DNA from: Glebionis coronaria
Taxonomy: Eukaryota > Streptophyta > Magnoliopsida > Asterales > Asteraceae
Length of the DNA stretch: 64,000 nucleotides
Assembly: GCA_025667525.1 (NCBI GenBank)
Contig: CM046875.1
Span: 208,316,271 to 208,380,270, forward strand
Direction of reading: 5' to 3'
A program made the translations under genes and the position numbers. This document shows positions 23,305-33,405 of this stretch, in pieces. The notes below the pieces were generated by a model, which saw only the letters and a list, made by a program, of their open reading frames with translations, was not told the origin of the DNA and ran no database searches. Position 1 is the stretch's first letter, and every line of letters begins with the position of its first letter.

Positions 23305-25932
23305 TTAGTGTCTTAAGGGGACCCAAACCTTTTCAGGTTTGAGCCTGCCTTGTGGATCATTAGAAGAATGCCAAGAAGATTGATGAGATCCACCATTGTT
23401 CCTTGGTTGCCTATGCATCATATGGGTATTATTATTTGACCAAGAACAACCTGCTGAGGGCTTAACAGCAGTTCCCAAATTTCCCAAACCAAAATACGTG
23501 TGGTCTAAATGATGCGGATGTATTGGATTAAAATTTTGAAAAAAATTACTGGTTGTTTGGAATCCACTATCTCTCCAATAATCAGACATGAATGGAGAGG
23601 ATACTCTAGAAGTATTAAACATTGGAGCACTAGGATTAAGTCTTCTAGAAGCATAGGAAGCAGCTCCTGGTGAACCAGGAGCTAGAAAAGCATGATTAAC
23701 AGATGCACATGTGTCATAATAATCACAATCTTTAATTAAATGAAAGGAACTGCCACAAACAAAACATGTTTTGAAAGACCTTTTATTAGAATGAGATTGT
23801 TTCATACTGCCTACTTTATTACACACATTTCTAGGAAAAACATTCTTCCTAGGACTCAATAAACAAGGACCAGACACACTTGACTTGACAGCAACTTTTT
23901 CTTCACACTTCCTAGCACCAGTAGCAGCATGTTCATTCGACTTGGAACTTGTAGGTCTTGACTCTTCACTTGAACCATTAGATGCAGAGTCACCGGCTTT
24001 GTCACTGAAAGTACATGAGACAAAGTCATTAGTATTAGTAGAACTTGTTGGGGACTCAAGCATCTGTGATCCATCCGAGTCATTATGCCATGAGGTGGGC
24101 ATAAAAGTTCCAGTAAGAGGAGGAGGGACAGCATGCATTTCTGCTGCTGGTTTAAACCTATTGTAACTAGGTTTGCCCTCATCCTCTTTGTCGGCATCAA
24201 AGACACTTGAGAAAGATAAATCAAATACATCTTCTGAATCAATATATTTTTCAAATCCTAAGCCTCTTTTAGTTCTGCCAGACATGCTACTATCAATTAA
24301 TTTTGAAAGATTTTTAGGTGCCTTTTGCCATTTATCAAATCTTAACATTGTAGCATCTAATTTAGCTTGCATCTCCTCTTTTTCTTTGATACTAGCATCT
24401 CTTTCAGTTTCTGTATATTTAAGCATATTTGTAGTGTTTTCTAAATCAATGCTTAGTATCCTGATTTTATCCTCATACGCACGTTGTGTATCTTGTAACC
24501 ACCTCTTTTGTTGTTCCAATGTGTTTAATGAAGCCTTATAGGCTTGTACCTCTAAAAAATACTTATCATTTTGATCATTTACTTCATTAAATTGGGACAA
24601 CAATTCTGTGTATTTATCATGACAACCAAGAGGATAATGTTGTACCTGAGGTGAGATGCCCATAAGAGCAAACTCGTCTGCTTCTTCTGCATCAGAGAGA
24701 TTCCCAGCTATCATTGCTAACACGTCAGTCGAGGATTCAGCTGATTCCAGAGTAGAAGCCTGATGATCATTCCAGTTGACCATAGAGTCAACAGATACCA
24801 ATGCCTTCCTGTCATCTTTAACCTCCTGAACCTTGAAAGCGGAGTACCTGCTCTTCTCCTGATCATTCTTGCTAGGGCACTCCCTTGCAAAGTGACCCTG
24901 TTGCTGGCAGTTATAGCATCGTACCTTGCTTCTATCGAATCTTGCTGGCTCCCGAGGGTTGTAATTAAATTTCCTGCCTGCTTTCTTCTCAAACTTGTGA
25001 ACCCTAAGAGTAAGCATGGCCATCTGCCATTTAAGATCCATCTCATCCAGGTCAAGTTTATCGAGCTGTTTGAAGTCATCAAAAGCAAGTTGTTGTTCAG
25101 CATTAACATCAGCCACAAAAGAATGAAGAACAGCTTCTACCATACTACCAGACTTGGCAGCAGGATCAGGAGCAGAAGTATGCTGAATAGTATGCTGGGA
25201 GGAGACAGTATTGCTTGGGCTACTTGCATATGACATGGGACTAGATGCCATAGAGCTCACAAAGGCTGAATTAGCAGGGGTGTTAAAAGAGTCACTAGGA
25301 TATCCTCTCACATGAGGTTCGAATGTTCTGAGCCTATGAAACAGATCATCAAAGGTGAGATAGTCAAGCCCACCTTTGGCTTTGAGAGAGATCACCACCT
25401 GATTCCATGAATAGGGTAAGGCTTTAAGAAACCTTGCATTAATGTCACCATCATCAGGTTTTGACCGAAGTTGATTCAATTGGCTCAAGATCTTTTGGAA
25501 CCTATCATACCCTTGATTTAGACCTTCAGTTTCTGATATTTTAAATTCGGTAAATTCATCTCTCAGCATGGACCTTCGCATTTTCTTTGACTCCTCATTC
25601 CCGCCAAACCTTGCTTTTATGCCATTCCAGATCTCTCTGGCATCATCCAAATGGTAGAAGTCACCCATGTGATCTTCAGGAAGAGATTGAAGCAAAATTG
25701 TTTTTGCTTTTACCTCCTTCTGAATAGCTATGATTTCCTCATGAGATTTAGGGTCAAGAAGAGTAATATTACCGTTCTTGTCTCGTCCAGTAAGCTTCCT
25801 GCTGTTTCCATTTAGAATGATCTTCCAAAGATCTTGATCAGTGTTGGTGATCCACCATTCCATCTTCATTGCCCAGTTATCATATTCACCCTTCTTCAGA
25901 AGAGGGAATTTTCCATTCGTGTTGGAGACCAT
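23305..25932 (-). CDS. gag: Gag of element D
   Basis: The frame is open upstream into the primer site, but the first ATG is at 25932, giving about 875 residues. The N-terminal third is a copia-type Gag domain (UBN2-like, with DDAREIW and RLRTFEP motifs). A CCHC knuckle CYNCQQQGHFAREC lies near 24920-24880. A long coiled coil follows (about 24650-24270). A second, looser knuckle CFVCGSSFHLIKDC is near 23760. The ORF ends KVWVPLRH-stop; pol opens about 30 bases later after a T-rich stretch ending in TAG. Confidence 0.88.
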   Translation of the reverse strand: MVSNTNGKFPLLKKGEYDNWAMKMEWWITNTDQDLWKIILNGNSRKLTGRDKNGNITLLDPKSHEEIIAIQKEVKAKTILLQSLPEDHMGDFYHLDDAREIWNGIKARFGGNEESKKMRRSMLRDEFTEFKISETEGLNQGYDRFQKILSQLNQLRSKPDDGDINARFLKALPYSWNQVVISLKAKGGLDYLTFDDLFHRLRTFEPHVRGYPSDSFNTPANSAFVSSMASSPMSYASSPSNTVSSQHTIQHTSAPDPAAKSGSMVEAVLHSFVADVNAEQQLAFDDFKQLDKLDLDEMDLKWQMAMLTLRVHKFEKKAGRKFNYNPREPARFDRSKVRCYNCQQQGHFARECPSKNDQEKSRYSAFKVQEVKDDRKALVSVDSMVNWNDHQASTLESAESSTDVLAMIAGNLSDAEEADEFALMGISPQVQHYPLGCHDKYTELLSQFNEVNDQNDKYFLEVQAYKASLNTLEQQKRWLQDTQRAYEDKIRILSIDLENTTNMLKYTETERDASIKEKEEMQAKLDATMLRFDKWQKAPKNLSKLIDSSMSGRTKRGLGFEKYIDSEDVFDLSFSSVFDADKEDEGKPSYNRFKPAAEMHAVPPPLTGTFMPTSWHNDSDGSQMLESPTSSTNTNDFVSCTFSDKAGDSASNGSSEESRPTSSKSNEHAATGARKCEEKVAVKSSVSGPCLLSPRKNVFPRNVCNKVGSMKQSHSNKRSFKTCFVCGSSFHLIKDCDYYDTCASVNHAFLAPGSPGAASYASRRLNPSAPMFNTSRVSSPFMSDYWRDSGFQTTSNFFQNFNPIHPHHLDHTYFGLGNLGTAVKPSAGCSWSNNNTHMMHRQPRNNGGSHQSSWHSSNDPQGRLKPEKVWVPLRH

Positions 25933-26066
25933 AGCCAGGATCTGCTGAGGTTGCACAATTTTAGGAGTGCTTTCTTCTCCTGTTTGAGTAGAAGTAGAGG
26001 CAGAAATGATAAACAGATTGTGAGTAATAAGAGAACTTGATTCTTCTTGTATAGAGACCCTTCCAG

Positions 26067-26078
26067 GCTCTGATACCA
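26067..26078 (-). other. Primer binding site of element D (initiator tRNA-Met)
   Basis: On the minus strand TGGTATCAGAGC, two bases from the LTR end, complementary to the 3' end of initiator tRNA-Met as in most plant copia elements. Confidence 0.9.
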
Positions 26079-26080
26079 CT

Positions 26081-26545
26081 TGTTGGGTCTACTAGATGTA
26101 GATCTTGCAGCCTGTCAGGACCGGTGAATGACTTCTGTAATCACAAGTCAAATCACAAAGAGACTCTATACACAATATGAATGTAGAATATAAATATAAT
26201 CAAGAAGAACAGAATAACTATAAAGACTTGATCCTTTCTAAGGATTTCTAATATGGATAATGACTAGAACTACGTTTTGTGAAGGTGTGTCTAACCCTTC
26301 TGCCTAAGGTTCCTTTTATACTGCAAGGAAACCCTAATACATCATTAAAGAAAACGTGTAAAACTGATATGCATATCCTTTCCTAACATATCTCATGCAT
26401 ATCCTAACAGAATATTAAGTAAATAATAAAGTTTGACTTCGACTAGGACCAGGAGCATGACTTGCTCCTACTACGACTAGGACCAGGAGGAACTACATAC
26501 CTCCTAGTCTACCTATTACATATAACTATTACAATGGTCCTAACA
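26081..26545 (-). repeat. Element D 5' LTR (465 bp)
   Basis: On the minus strand it runs from TGTTAGGACC to GACCCAACA, with TG...CA ends. TATAAAAG is at 26320-26313. Two copies of ACTAGGACCAGGAG (+ strand) lie at about 26445-26490. The partner LTR is outside the window. Confidence 0.85.
26313..26320 (-). promoter_or_regulatory. TATA box of element D LTR
   Basis: TATAAAAG on the minus strand, about 230 bp from the LTR 3' end, a normal copia distance. Confidence 0.65.
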
Positions 26546-27049
26546 ATAACAAAGGAAAATACTACTATACAACTAGGCCAAAATAGATTAAAAATTTTGA
26601 AAAATGTCGAAAAATCAAATTTTCCGGTTAAAATTAGGACAAATTCATGGAAAAGACCACTTAACTTCGATAGAAGTCCCCCCTACACTTAATATAAACA
26701 TTGTCCTCAATGTTTAAGCATGTGGGAGTAAACTCCCCTTCACTTAGGACATTGTGCACGTTGTTTAAATCTTGCTAAGGAAGAGACAACTAAAGTGATT
26801 CCTATTTTAATATTGAACAAATATAAAATAGTGAATCAAAAGAGTTTAGGATAGAACCGGGAAGAAGGGTACACGGAATCACGGGTCGTCAAAAGTCATC
26901 AAGAATGGATCTTTGAAAGCTTGAATCCATGCACATGATAAGAAAGAAGACAACAAACACATACTAGGGTCGCCCCTACACTTATTAGAAAAAAGAATAA
27001 AAAGATAGATAATCGGGTTGCCTCCCGAGAAGCGCTTGTTTTTGTTAAC
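26546..27049 (-). other. Element C 3' UTR, proximal part
   Basis: It is closely similar to 60560-61040 of element G, including the C-run at 26678-26684 (a G-run on the element strand, in a polypurine-like setting) and the AACATTGTCCTCAATG block. Hairpin 2 (CGGG 27014-27017 with CCCG 27024-27027) lies at the inner end. The distal part lies beyond element D, outside the window. Confidence 0.75.
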
Positions 27050-27069
27050 CGAGTCACGAGCCTGACTCG
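27014..27069 (-). other. Two conserved hairpins after the ORF of element C
   Basis: Hairpin 1: CGAGTC 27050-27055 with GACTCG 27064-27069, 8-nt loop. Hairpin 2: CGGG 27014-27017 with CCCG 27024-27027, 6-nt loop. The ORF stop is at 27078, so the spacing matches elements A and G although the upstream gene is unrelated to pol. Confidence 0.6.
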
Positions 27070-27077
27070 TCCCCGAA

Positions 27078-28654
27078 TTAAATGGTCCATGGGGAAGCCT
27101 CAAATGTAATACCGGGATCAAAGACCTCGTCCTCGTTCCTGGAGGACATTAATAAAGGAGAGGCCGGAGGATAAGTCTTGAAGGGTAGAAAAGTCCTTTC
27201 AACATACGAGAAGTATGTGAAATCATGATCCACGGGAGGTGGGGTGGGTAAAGTAAGCAAATTGTCATCCCCCAAAGACAATTGATGCTCAAAAAGCGGC
27301 AAAGCCGTAAAGGTGTCAATCATGGAATGGTCAATGTTACCTCCCGGGTCAAAGCACTCATCCTCCGTAATGGTGTTAAAAGGAGTGGATGAAAGGTGCT
27401 CGGGAGGGGGACTTGGGACAATACCTTCCTGCAGCAAATTATCAAAAATAATTTCCCCCTCTGTGTCATCATCATCAATACCCGGAGGTATTGAGTGAAT
27501 GTCAATTTTCTCCATAGCTGTATCATTATTCTCAACTGAAGTAATAGACGGAGGTGAAGATTCTTCAATAGGAGCAGAATTCAACGCTTCAATCTTAGCA
27601 ATAAGAAGATGAACTTTCATTAATTTGTCGCGAAGAATAACGTCTTCCACCTCATCTAAAAGACCAAGTTCAGGGGCGAACTTCTCATAAGTCGGAGAGA
27701 ATAAATCAACATCGCCTTCATCGCCCGGAGGAGAAGGAGAAATTTCAAAAGTGAAATTCTCATAGCATGGAGAAAAATCATCATCATTAAGAGCGACCTC
27801 TTCCGTAAGCTCCTCAAAATTCGATGCATCACAAACCTCATCAAAAAATTTATCAAGACCAAAATCACTAATCTCACTCAATGTATCACAATCCTTAGAC
27901 GCATAGTAATCTCAGAAGATGGGTTGAGATTATAGATATCATCCTCGTCATCATCATCATAATAAACTGGACCATTCCAGTTAGGAGTGATATAGTCCAC
28001 TAACTCCTCCTTGATAACCTCCACATCTTTAAGAAGCTCATGAAGCAATTTATGTTGATCATCTCCCTGAGTATGTTCAATTAAACCCATTCTATCCCAT
28101 GCAGTAAGTAAACATTTTGGTGTAGGAAAGAAGGGAAAACGACCAAATTGTCTCAAAAAGGTGTAGGTGGATTTCAAGATTTGGTCACCATCAAGCAAAG
28201 GTTGCCTTTCCTGATGCAAGTCAGCTCGGAGTTGAGCTAAACTTTCTAGAACGTCATTCAAAGTAGTGAGTTGTTGGTCAAGACTAATTCCCTGAGAGAA
28301 TTGATGATTGAGGGTGTGATGTGGGGGCTCAAAGTTGTACAAACCAGAATCATAGCACGGAATTGGCTCAAAGATATTCATCGGTTGACAAGAAGAAGCA
28401 TCGTGAGGGCCCCCACAATAATTACAAAACGGGTATTGAGAAAAACCCGGTGCATTTTGAGGATAAGGATTGTCATATACGGGAGAGGGTGAGAAAGTAT
28501 TGTAAGAGGAGAAGTACGAATTTGTTGAATAGCAAAATGGAAAAAATCCAAATTGTGTATTGTCGATATCAGAACCGCACCGCTCACAAATACACCAATG
28601 ACATGTTTAATAACCATGCCATGGTCTCCCACACCGTACGCAAGACGAATCCAT
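27078..28654 (-). pseudogene. Cys-rich acidic ORF of element C, function unknown
   Basis: Read from an ATG at 28654, the first ~80 codons are rich in paired Cys (CVRCG, CHWCICERCG, later CNYCGGPHDASSC), suggesting several zinc-binding knuckles. A TAA interrupts at 28607-28609. The middle (from MNIFEP at 28383) is open to 27878. A one-base shift near 27910 moves the frame to a strongly Asp/Glu-rich part that ends NEDEVFDPGITFE before the stop at 27078. Allowing for the two lesions it is one protein of about 520 residues. Degenerate copies of the FDPGI end occur in element B. I recall similar ORFs attached to Asteraceae gypsy elements, but cannot name a function. Confidence 0.65.
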
Positions 28655-28843
28655 GAAGAATAATAGATAAGCAAGAAGAATATTTTGGCGCAAAACTTGT
28701 GAAAAAAAATGCTTTTATGATTTTTCAAATGTTTTTTGGATTTTTGAAAAAAAAATTTAGCAAGAAAAATAACGTTCAAAACTGAACGGATCCCAAAATC
28801 CAACGCGTCTCTCACAATAAACCGTTAATCTTCACGAAAAGAG

Positions 28844-28858
28844 CCGGCAGCGGCGCCA
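28844..28858 (-). other. Primer binding site of element C
   Basis: On the minus strand TGGCGCCGCTGCCGG, identical to the first 15 bases of element A's site, two bases after the LTR end. Confidence 0.85.
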
Positions 28859-28860
28859 TT

Positions 28861-29934
28861 TAATACCTGGATTTTGCCAAGTATGAAAATTTGTTCGTCT
28901 CGATTTAATTCGAATTGATCTCCGGTTAAAAGTGTGACTCAGTCGATCTTGGTGGAAAATAAAATGGTTTGGTTATCTATTTCTAAGTAAAAAGTAAATG
29001 CAAGACTAACGCTAATAAAATAAAATAACTAATAAAAAGACTTGTATAGAAAAAATTAATAAAACAAATAATAAAACGTGAATTAAAGCGAAGCAATTAA
29101 TAAAAATAAAACTAAAAGACGAAATTAACTATCGACTCGAAAATAAAGTTTACTAAATGAAAAAGGAAAGAATAAAACTAAAATGGTACTATAAAGCTAA
29201 ACGAGGCAAAACCTAAAGCGGGTACTAAATAAAAGATAAAACTTAAACTTTACGAAAAGATATTAATACTAAAAATCGAAGAAAAATTCAACTAAAAATA
29301 CGAAACTTTCAAAAATAAAATCGGAACAACTTTCAGATAAAACTAGACAATTACGGAACAATACTAATAAATAAGCAAGCAGGCAGGCTAGCTGCTGGAA
29401 GCAGCCAGGCTGGCTGCTTAATTTGGCGCCAAAACGTTCCAAGCTAGAAAGCACACCGGACAATTTCTTTTTTTTTCTACAGTACATTTCGGGGAAAACT
29501 TCGGAAAAGCTACAGTTGAATTCTGATATTTCCATTTCTTCGGAATAAGTTCAGAGCAGTGTATTTCGGAATACCAATGTTTTCGGAAAAATCGTTTCTT
29601 CGGAAAAATAGCTTTTTCAGAAAAATTGCTATTTCGGAATACTTGCATTTTCAGAAAAATTGCTATTTCGGAATACTTGCATTTTCATTGAAATCTTCGG
29701 AAAAATACTTTTTCAGAAAAAATCTTCGGAATAATACTTAATTCAGAGAAATGACAATTTCAGAAACGATGAAATCTTCGGAATATAAAACCCTAATCTG
29801 AAACTTGAAAACAAATAAAGTAACATAAAAAAATCACTAAATAAGCTAAAAATAAGCACAATTCAAATAAGCAATTAACCAAAACTTAATCTAAAACAAT
29901 TTTAAGAAAAACTAATTTAACCACAAATCAAAAA
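28861..29934 (-). repeat. Element C 5' LTR, inner part
   Basis: The LTR is 2071 bp when element E and one duplicated pentamer are removed (28861-29934 plus 41921-42917). It starts TAATACC on the + strand, next to the primer site, and matches element G from 57169. It includes the TTCGGAA-rich array and an AT-rich stretch with AATAAGC words. Confidence 0.85.
29463..29790 (-). repeat. TTCGGAAta / TTCAGAAaa array in element C LTR
   Basis: About 18 degenerate units of TTTCGGAATA or TTTCAGAAAA, spaced roughly 15-25 bp. It occupies the same LTR position as the ATCCGGAATAA array in element G, but with a different unit. Confidence 0.75.
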
Positions 29935-29965
29935 TGTTGGGAATAAATTAAGGCCAGATCACTTG

Positions 29966-30075
29966 AGCGCTGACAAGAACAAAACAAGCGTTGACAAGAA
30001 CAAAACAAGCGCTGACAGCTCAAGCGTTGACAAGTTAAAGTCAAGCGTTGACACATTGAAGACAAGCACTGATGG
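29966..30075 (+). repeat. 21-bp phased motif array, element E 5' LTR
   Basis: Units start at 29966, 29987, 30008, 30023, 30044 and 30065: AGCGCTGACA, AGCGTTGACA and one AGCACTGATG. Spacings are 21, 21, 15, 21, 21. The same array is at 41421-41530. Confidence 0.9.
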
Positions 30076-30205
30076 AAGATATATTCTACGCGTGTATTAT
30101 ATTCTAGAATACTTCTAGTAAAGATAGGAACAACAATGTATTTTCTATATTTATCTTTACCTAGAATAGTTGATACGTAGATTATTGTACAAGGCTTCTT
30201 ATGTC

Positions 30206-30213
30206 TATAAAAG
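30206..30213 (+). promoter_or_regulatory. TATA box of element E 5' LTR
   Basis: TATAAAAG, about 140 bp downstream of the phased array; repeated at 41661-41668. Confidence 0.7.
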
Positions 30214-30462
30214 AAGACCTTTAGGTTAATGTTTAATATAAGTTTCATATAAGTTTTCATTCGTAAACATCTTTCATTGTAAGCAAGTTTGATATTAATA
30301 ATCAAAGTGAAAGTTTGTTTATATCTTGTGTGTTCTTGTTTAAGTGTTAGATTCCGCATAACACTTAGATTCATAAAGCATATACATAGGTTTCTCTACG
30401 TGTATTACTTGATCTAATCTCGTATACACAAAGCTAATCGATCTATGTTTGGGATCAACAAG

Positions 30463-30474
30463 TGGTATCAGAGC
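30463..30474 (+). other. Primer binding site of element E (initiator tRNA-Met)
   Basis: TGGTATCAGAGC, two bases after the LTR end. Confidence 0.95.
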
Positions 30475-31374
30475 TTGTTGAGGAACTTTTGATCTTAAAG
30501 AACACCAGAACCCTAAAATCACCAAAACCCTAATTTTCTCAGAAACCCTAACAACATCATGTCTGAAGCAATAACCTCCTCCTCCTCAGCCTTACCAAAC
30601 ATAAAAATTCCCATGCTCGATGCAACCAACTTTGACTTATGGAAGTTCAACTTTGAACAATATCTGGGGATCTATGACTACACACTCTGGGAGATTATTG
30701 AATATGGAAACACATTCAATAAGGCTCAAAAGATTCTTGATGCCATTACTCAAAGATCAGCTGTTGCTGGATGTTCTGAAGAGGATAAGAAAGAAAAACC
30801 TGGAGATGGTAGAGTTGTGTCTGCTGATGACATAGCAAAGAAAAGGGTTGACATGAAAGCCCTAAATATTCTGAAAGTCTCTTTGGGACAAGAAAACCAA
30901 CATAAATATAGAGGCTATGAATCTGCTAAGGATCTTTGGGAAGCTCTTGAAGTTGCATATGGTGGCAATGCAAACACTAAGGAGGAAAAGAAAAAGCAAC
31001 TTCTGCATGATTATGATGTCTTCAAAGCTCAACCCAATGAGAAACTGAGTAGTGTGAGAAGCAGATTGCTTGACATTACTAGCAATTTGTCCTTCATGGG
31101 GACACAAGTTGGTGATGTTGACATCAATGCTACCTTTCTTAAAAGTCTTGGTGAGGCATGGAAGATTGAGGCAAGATCTATTCTTGCCAACAATACTTAC
31201 AAGAGCTCCTCGTTTGATGACATCTACAACAAACTAAGACTGTTGGAAGATGAAACTCTTTTAGAGCATGGAAGCAAATCTACCACCAGCAACATGGCCT
31301 TCTTCTCTCATAGTGAAGGTCAATTCAATCAGAAGGACTCTTATATGCATCCAGTTACTGGATCATCATATGTC

Positions 31375-31420
31375 AGCGCTGGAACAAGTCATGTCAACGT
31401 CTCCTATTCAGACGCTGACA
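31375..31420 (+). repeat. 21-bp phased units in element E gag (first set)
   Basis: Degenerate units start at 31375 (AGCGCTGG), 31396 (AACGTCTC) and 31411 (GACGCTGACA), spacings 21 and 15. Confidence 0.65.
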
Positions 31421-32815
31421 CATTCAAGAATGACTCCCCAAGAGTTAAACCTGCTGGTTTGGATTTGGATACTGTTTGTGCTTACATTGCTTCTTTGCCC
31501 AATGGTTCATTAATTACATATGAGGACCTTGAGCAGATAAGTGATGAGCACTTGGAAGAGATGGACATCAAGTGGAACATGGCTCTTGCTAGTATAAGAG
31601 CAAATTGGTGGAACAGAAGGTTTAAAAAGAAGATGACCTTCAATGCTAAAGACACAGCTGGATTTGATAAATCCAAAGTTGAATGCTACAACTGTCATCG
31701 TATGGGGCACTTCATGAGGGAATGTAGATCTCCTAGAAGATCTGATGCTGGTAAACCCTCAAGTCAGGTTGTTAAAGCTCAGGATTCCAAAGCTATGGTT
31801 GCAGTTCAAGGAATTGATGGTACAGGATGGGATTGGAGCTATCTGGCTAAGAATGTTGAAGAGGATAAAGCTTTGGTTGCTGATATTGAAGAAGAAGAGC
31901 ATGTTGAATATGATCTCATGGCACACTCCTCCTCTTCATCTGATAATGAGGTATATGATGATGCTTTTTGTAGCAAAGGTTGTAGGTTAAATACTGAAAG
32001 ACTTAACAAAGAGGTGTTAAAACTAAAAGATGATATGAGTACTGAAAGATGTAAATTGTCTAATTACCAACTAGCTCTTACTGAAACTGAGAAAACCGTT
32101 TCTGAATACAAGAAAATGGAATTTGACTTAAAAGATAAGATCAATATCTTAAAACATGAGTTAGAGGGTAGTATGGATATTAGAAACATCATGGAAAGGG
32201 TTAATGGTGAATTACAGGCTAAGTTAGATGAGGCCATTAAGAATAAAGATAATGTTGGCCTTAAAATTCAAAGATTTGATAGAGCCACCCAAACCCTAGG
32301 AGACTGTGTAGCTAAACAAAGGGATCCTAAGGACATGACAGGGATTGGGATGAATGATTACTCTTTGGTTCCACCACCAGCTGGTGACTTCTATGGTGTC
32401 CAACAAAGGGACTTATCTTGGACTGGTTTGCCAGAGCTCCAAGAGGAGGAATTCATTCCTCCACCAAGAGTTGTCACTCCAGTGGAAGAGTATCAACAAA
32501 AATTGACTGACCTAAATGAGTGGAAGAAAGCTAACCCTACTTTATTTGTTAAGGGTGGTTTGCTATGTGAAAGTCCAAATGAGTCTACACCCATTAAGGG
32601 TTACTAACCCAATCACTAGTAAAGTTGTTGACCTAGGCTCAAACACTGTTAGAAGACCTAGCATTAAATATGCAGAGATGTATAGGAATACTAGGTCACC
32701 CAAGAGTCAAGTTAGCAATCATGGAACAGGCTTCTTTCCTTCTAGACCTAAGGTTGTGTCTAGAAAAGCTTGTTACACTTGTGGTAGCTTTTCACACTTG
32801 GCATACAAGTGTGTC

Positions 32816-33113
32816 AACGCTCCTAAAGCCAGCGCTGACAGGAATAATTTCAGCACTGACAGGAATAAAGTCAACGTTGTTAGAAAGTCAAACGTTGTCA
32901 GACCCAAACCTTGTGTGCAGCAAAGTCCACAAGTGATTAGACCTGCCCCATTCTTTTCTAGAAGGTCTAACACTCATGGACAAAGACCATTTCAAAAGAC
33001 AAACACCTGGTCAAATAGGCAATGGGTTTCTGTAGCAAACCCTAGGTTCAACGCTGACAAGGGTAATTTCAGCGTTGACAGGACAAATTCTAACGCTGAC
33101 AGAAACGTGACGA
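32816..33113 (+). repeat. 21-bp phased units in element E gag (second and third sets)
   Basis: Units start at 32816, 32831, 32852, 32873 and 32891 (spacings 15, 21, 21, 18), then at 33050, 33071, 33092 and 33104 (21, 21, 12). In frame they read as heptapeptides of the type [S/N]-[A/V/T]-D-[R/K]-x-x-[F/S/V]. Confidence 0.8.
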
Positions 33114-33405
33114 GACCTAAATATTTGCAACCACAAGGTAGGAGGTCTAAAGCTTCTTCAAGCTTAACATGGAGACCCAAGAAAGATCAAAACCCTAATG
33201 ATAATGGGATTTCAATGACTTGCAATAGATTTAATTACATTTCAAAGGTCATTACAAAACCTATTGGGGTTAACTGGGTATCTCATCCTAAAAAGGATGA
33301 GAATGGGGTTGTTGTGAGAACTAAGTCTGTTCTTATTGAACAACCAGATGAATCCAAGTCTTTTGAGACTTAGGTTCCCAAAGAAAACTAATTTGTTTTC
33401 TTTAT

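Larger units (their letters stand above)
16474..26545 (-). mobile_element. Element D: SIRE/Maximus-like Ty1/copia retrotransposon, 3' end outside window
   Basis: On the minus strand the order is 5' LTR (26545-26081), initiator-Met primer site, gag, pol (integrase before RT, the copia order), spacer and a third ORF. The third ORF is cut at 16473 by element A. The right flank after the LTR (ATAACAAAGG) matches the 3' UTR of element G at 60560, so D inserted into the 3' UTR of element C. Confidence 0.9.
29935..30460 (+). repeat. Element E 5' LTR
   Basis: It starts TGTTGGGAATAA and ends GGGATCAACA. It contains six CGYTGACA-type units in a 21/21/15/21/21 pattern at 29966-30075 and TATAAAAG at 30206-30213. 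The antisense ORF of about 150 residues here is repeated in the other LTR and is not a gene. Confidence 0.95.
30559..33373 (+). pseudogene. gag: Gag of element E, one frameshift
   Basis: It begins at an ATG at 30559. The first ORF (682 residues, to 32607) has a copia Gag domain, a CCHC knuckle CYNCHRMGHFMREC near 31686, and a coiled coil near 32000-32270. A one-base gain, most simply in the GGG at 32598-32600, ends it early. The continuation is in the frame open to 33373 and has a second knuckle CYTCGSFSHLAYKC near 32770. Three sets of the 21-bp unit lie inside (31375-31420, 32816-32900, 33050-33113), where they encode repeats such as SADR-x-x-F and SVDR. The stop TAG is at 33371-33373; pol opens in another frame. 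Confidence 0.87.

Noticed and set aside
27656..27877. Second ORFs overlapping the acidic ORF of element C (also 27320-27568)
   Set aside because: Leu/Met-rich frames opposite GA-rich codons of the acidic ORF; frame shadows.
28378..28815. 145-residue hydrophobic ORF upstream of the element C ORF
   Set aside because: It overlaps the Cys-rich frame in another phase. The Cys-rich frame has a credible ATG at 28654 and knuckle motifs, so this one is probably a shadow.
29966..30075. The phased units as simple WRKY W-boxes
   Set aside because: About half of the units have CTGAC rather than TTGAC at the core, so W-box identity does not explain the motif or its spacing; kept only as one option.
29928..30374. 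Antisense ORF of ~150 residues, repeated at 41341-41829
   Set aside because: It lies wholly in the element E LTR and its copy, opposite to transcription; the repetition is LTR duplication, not a gene family.
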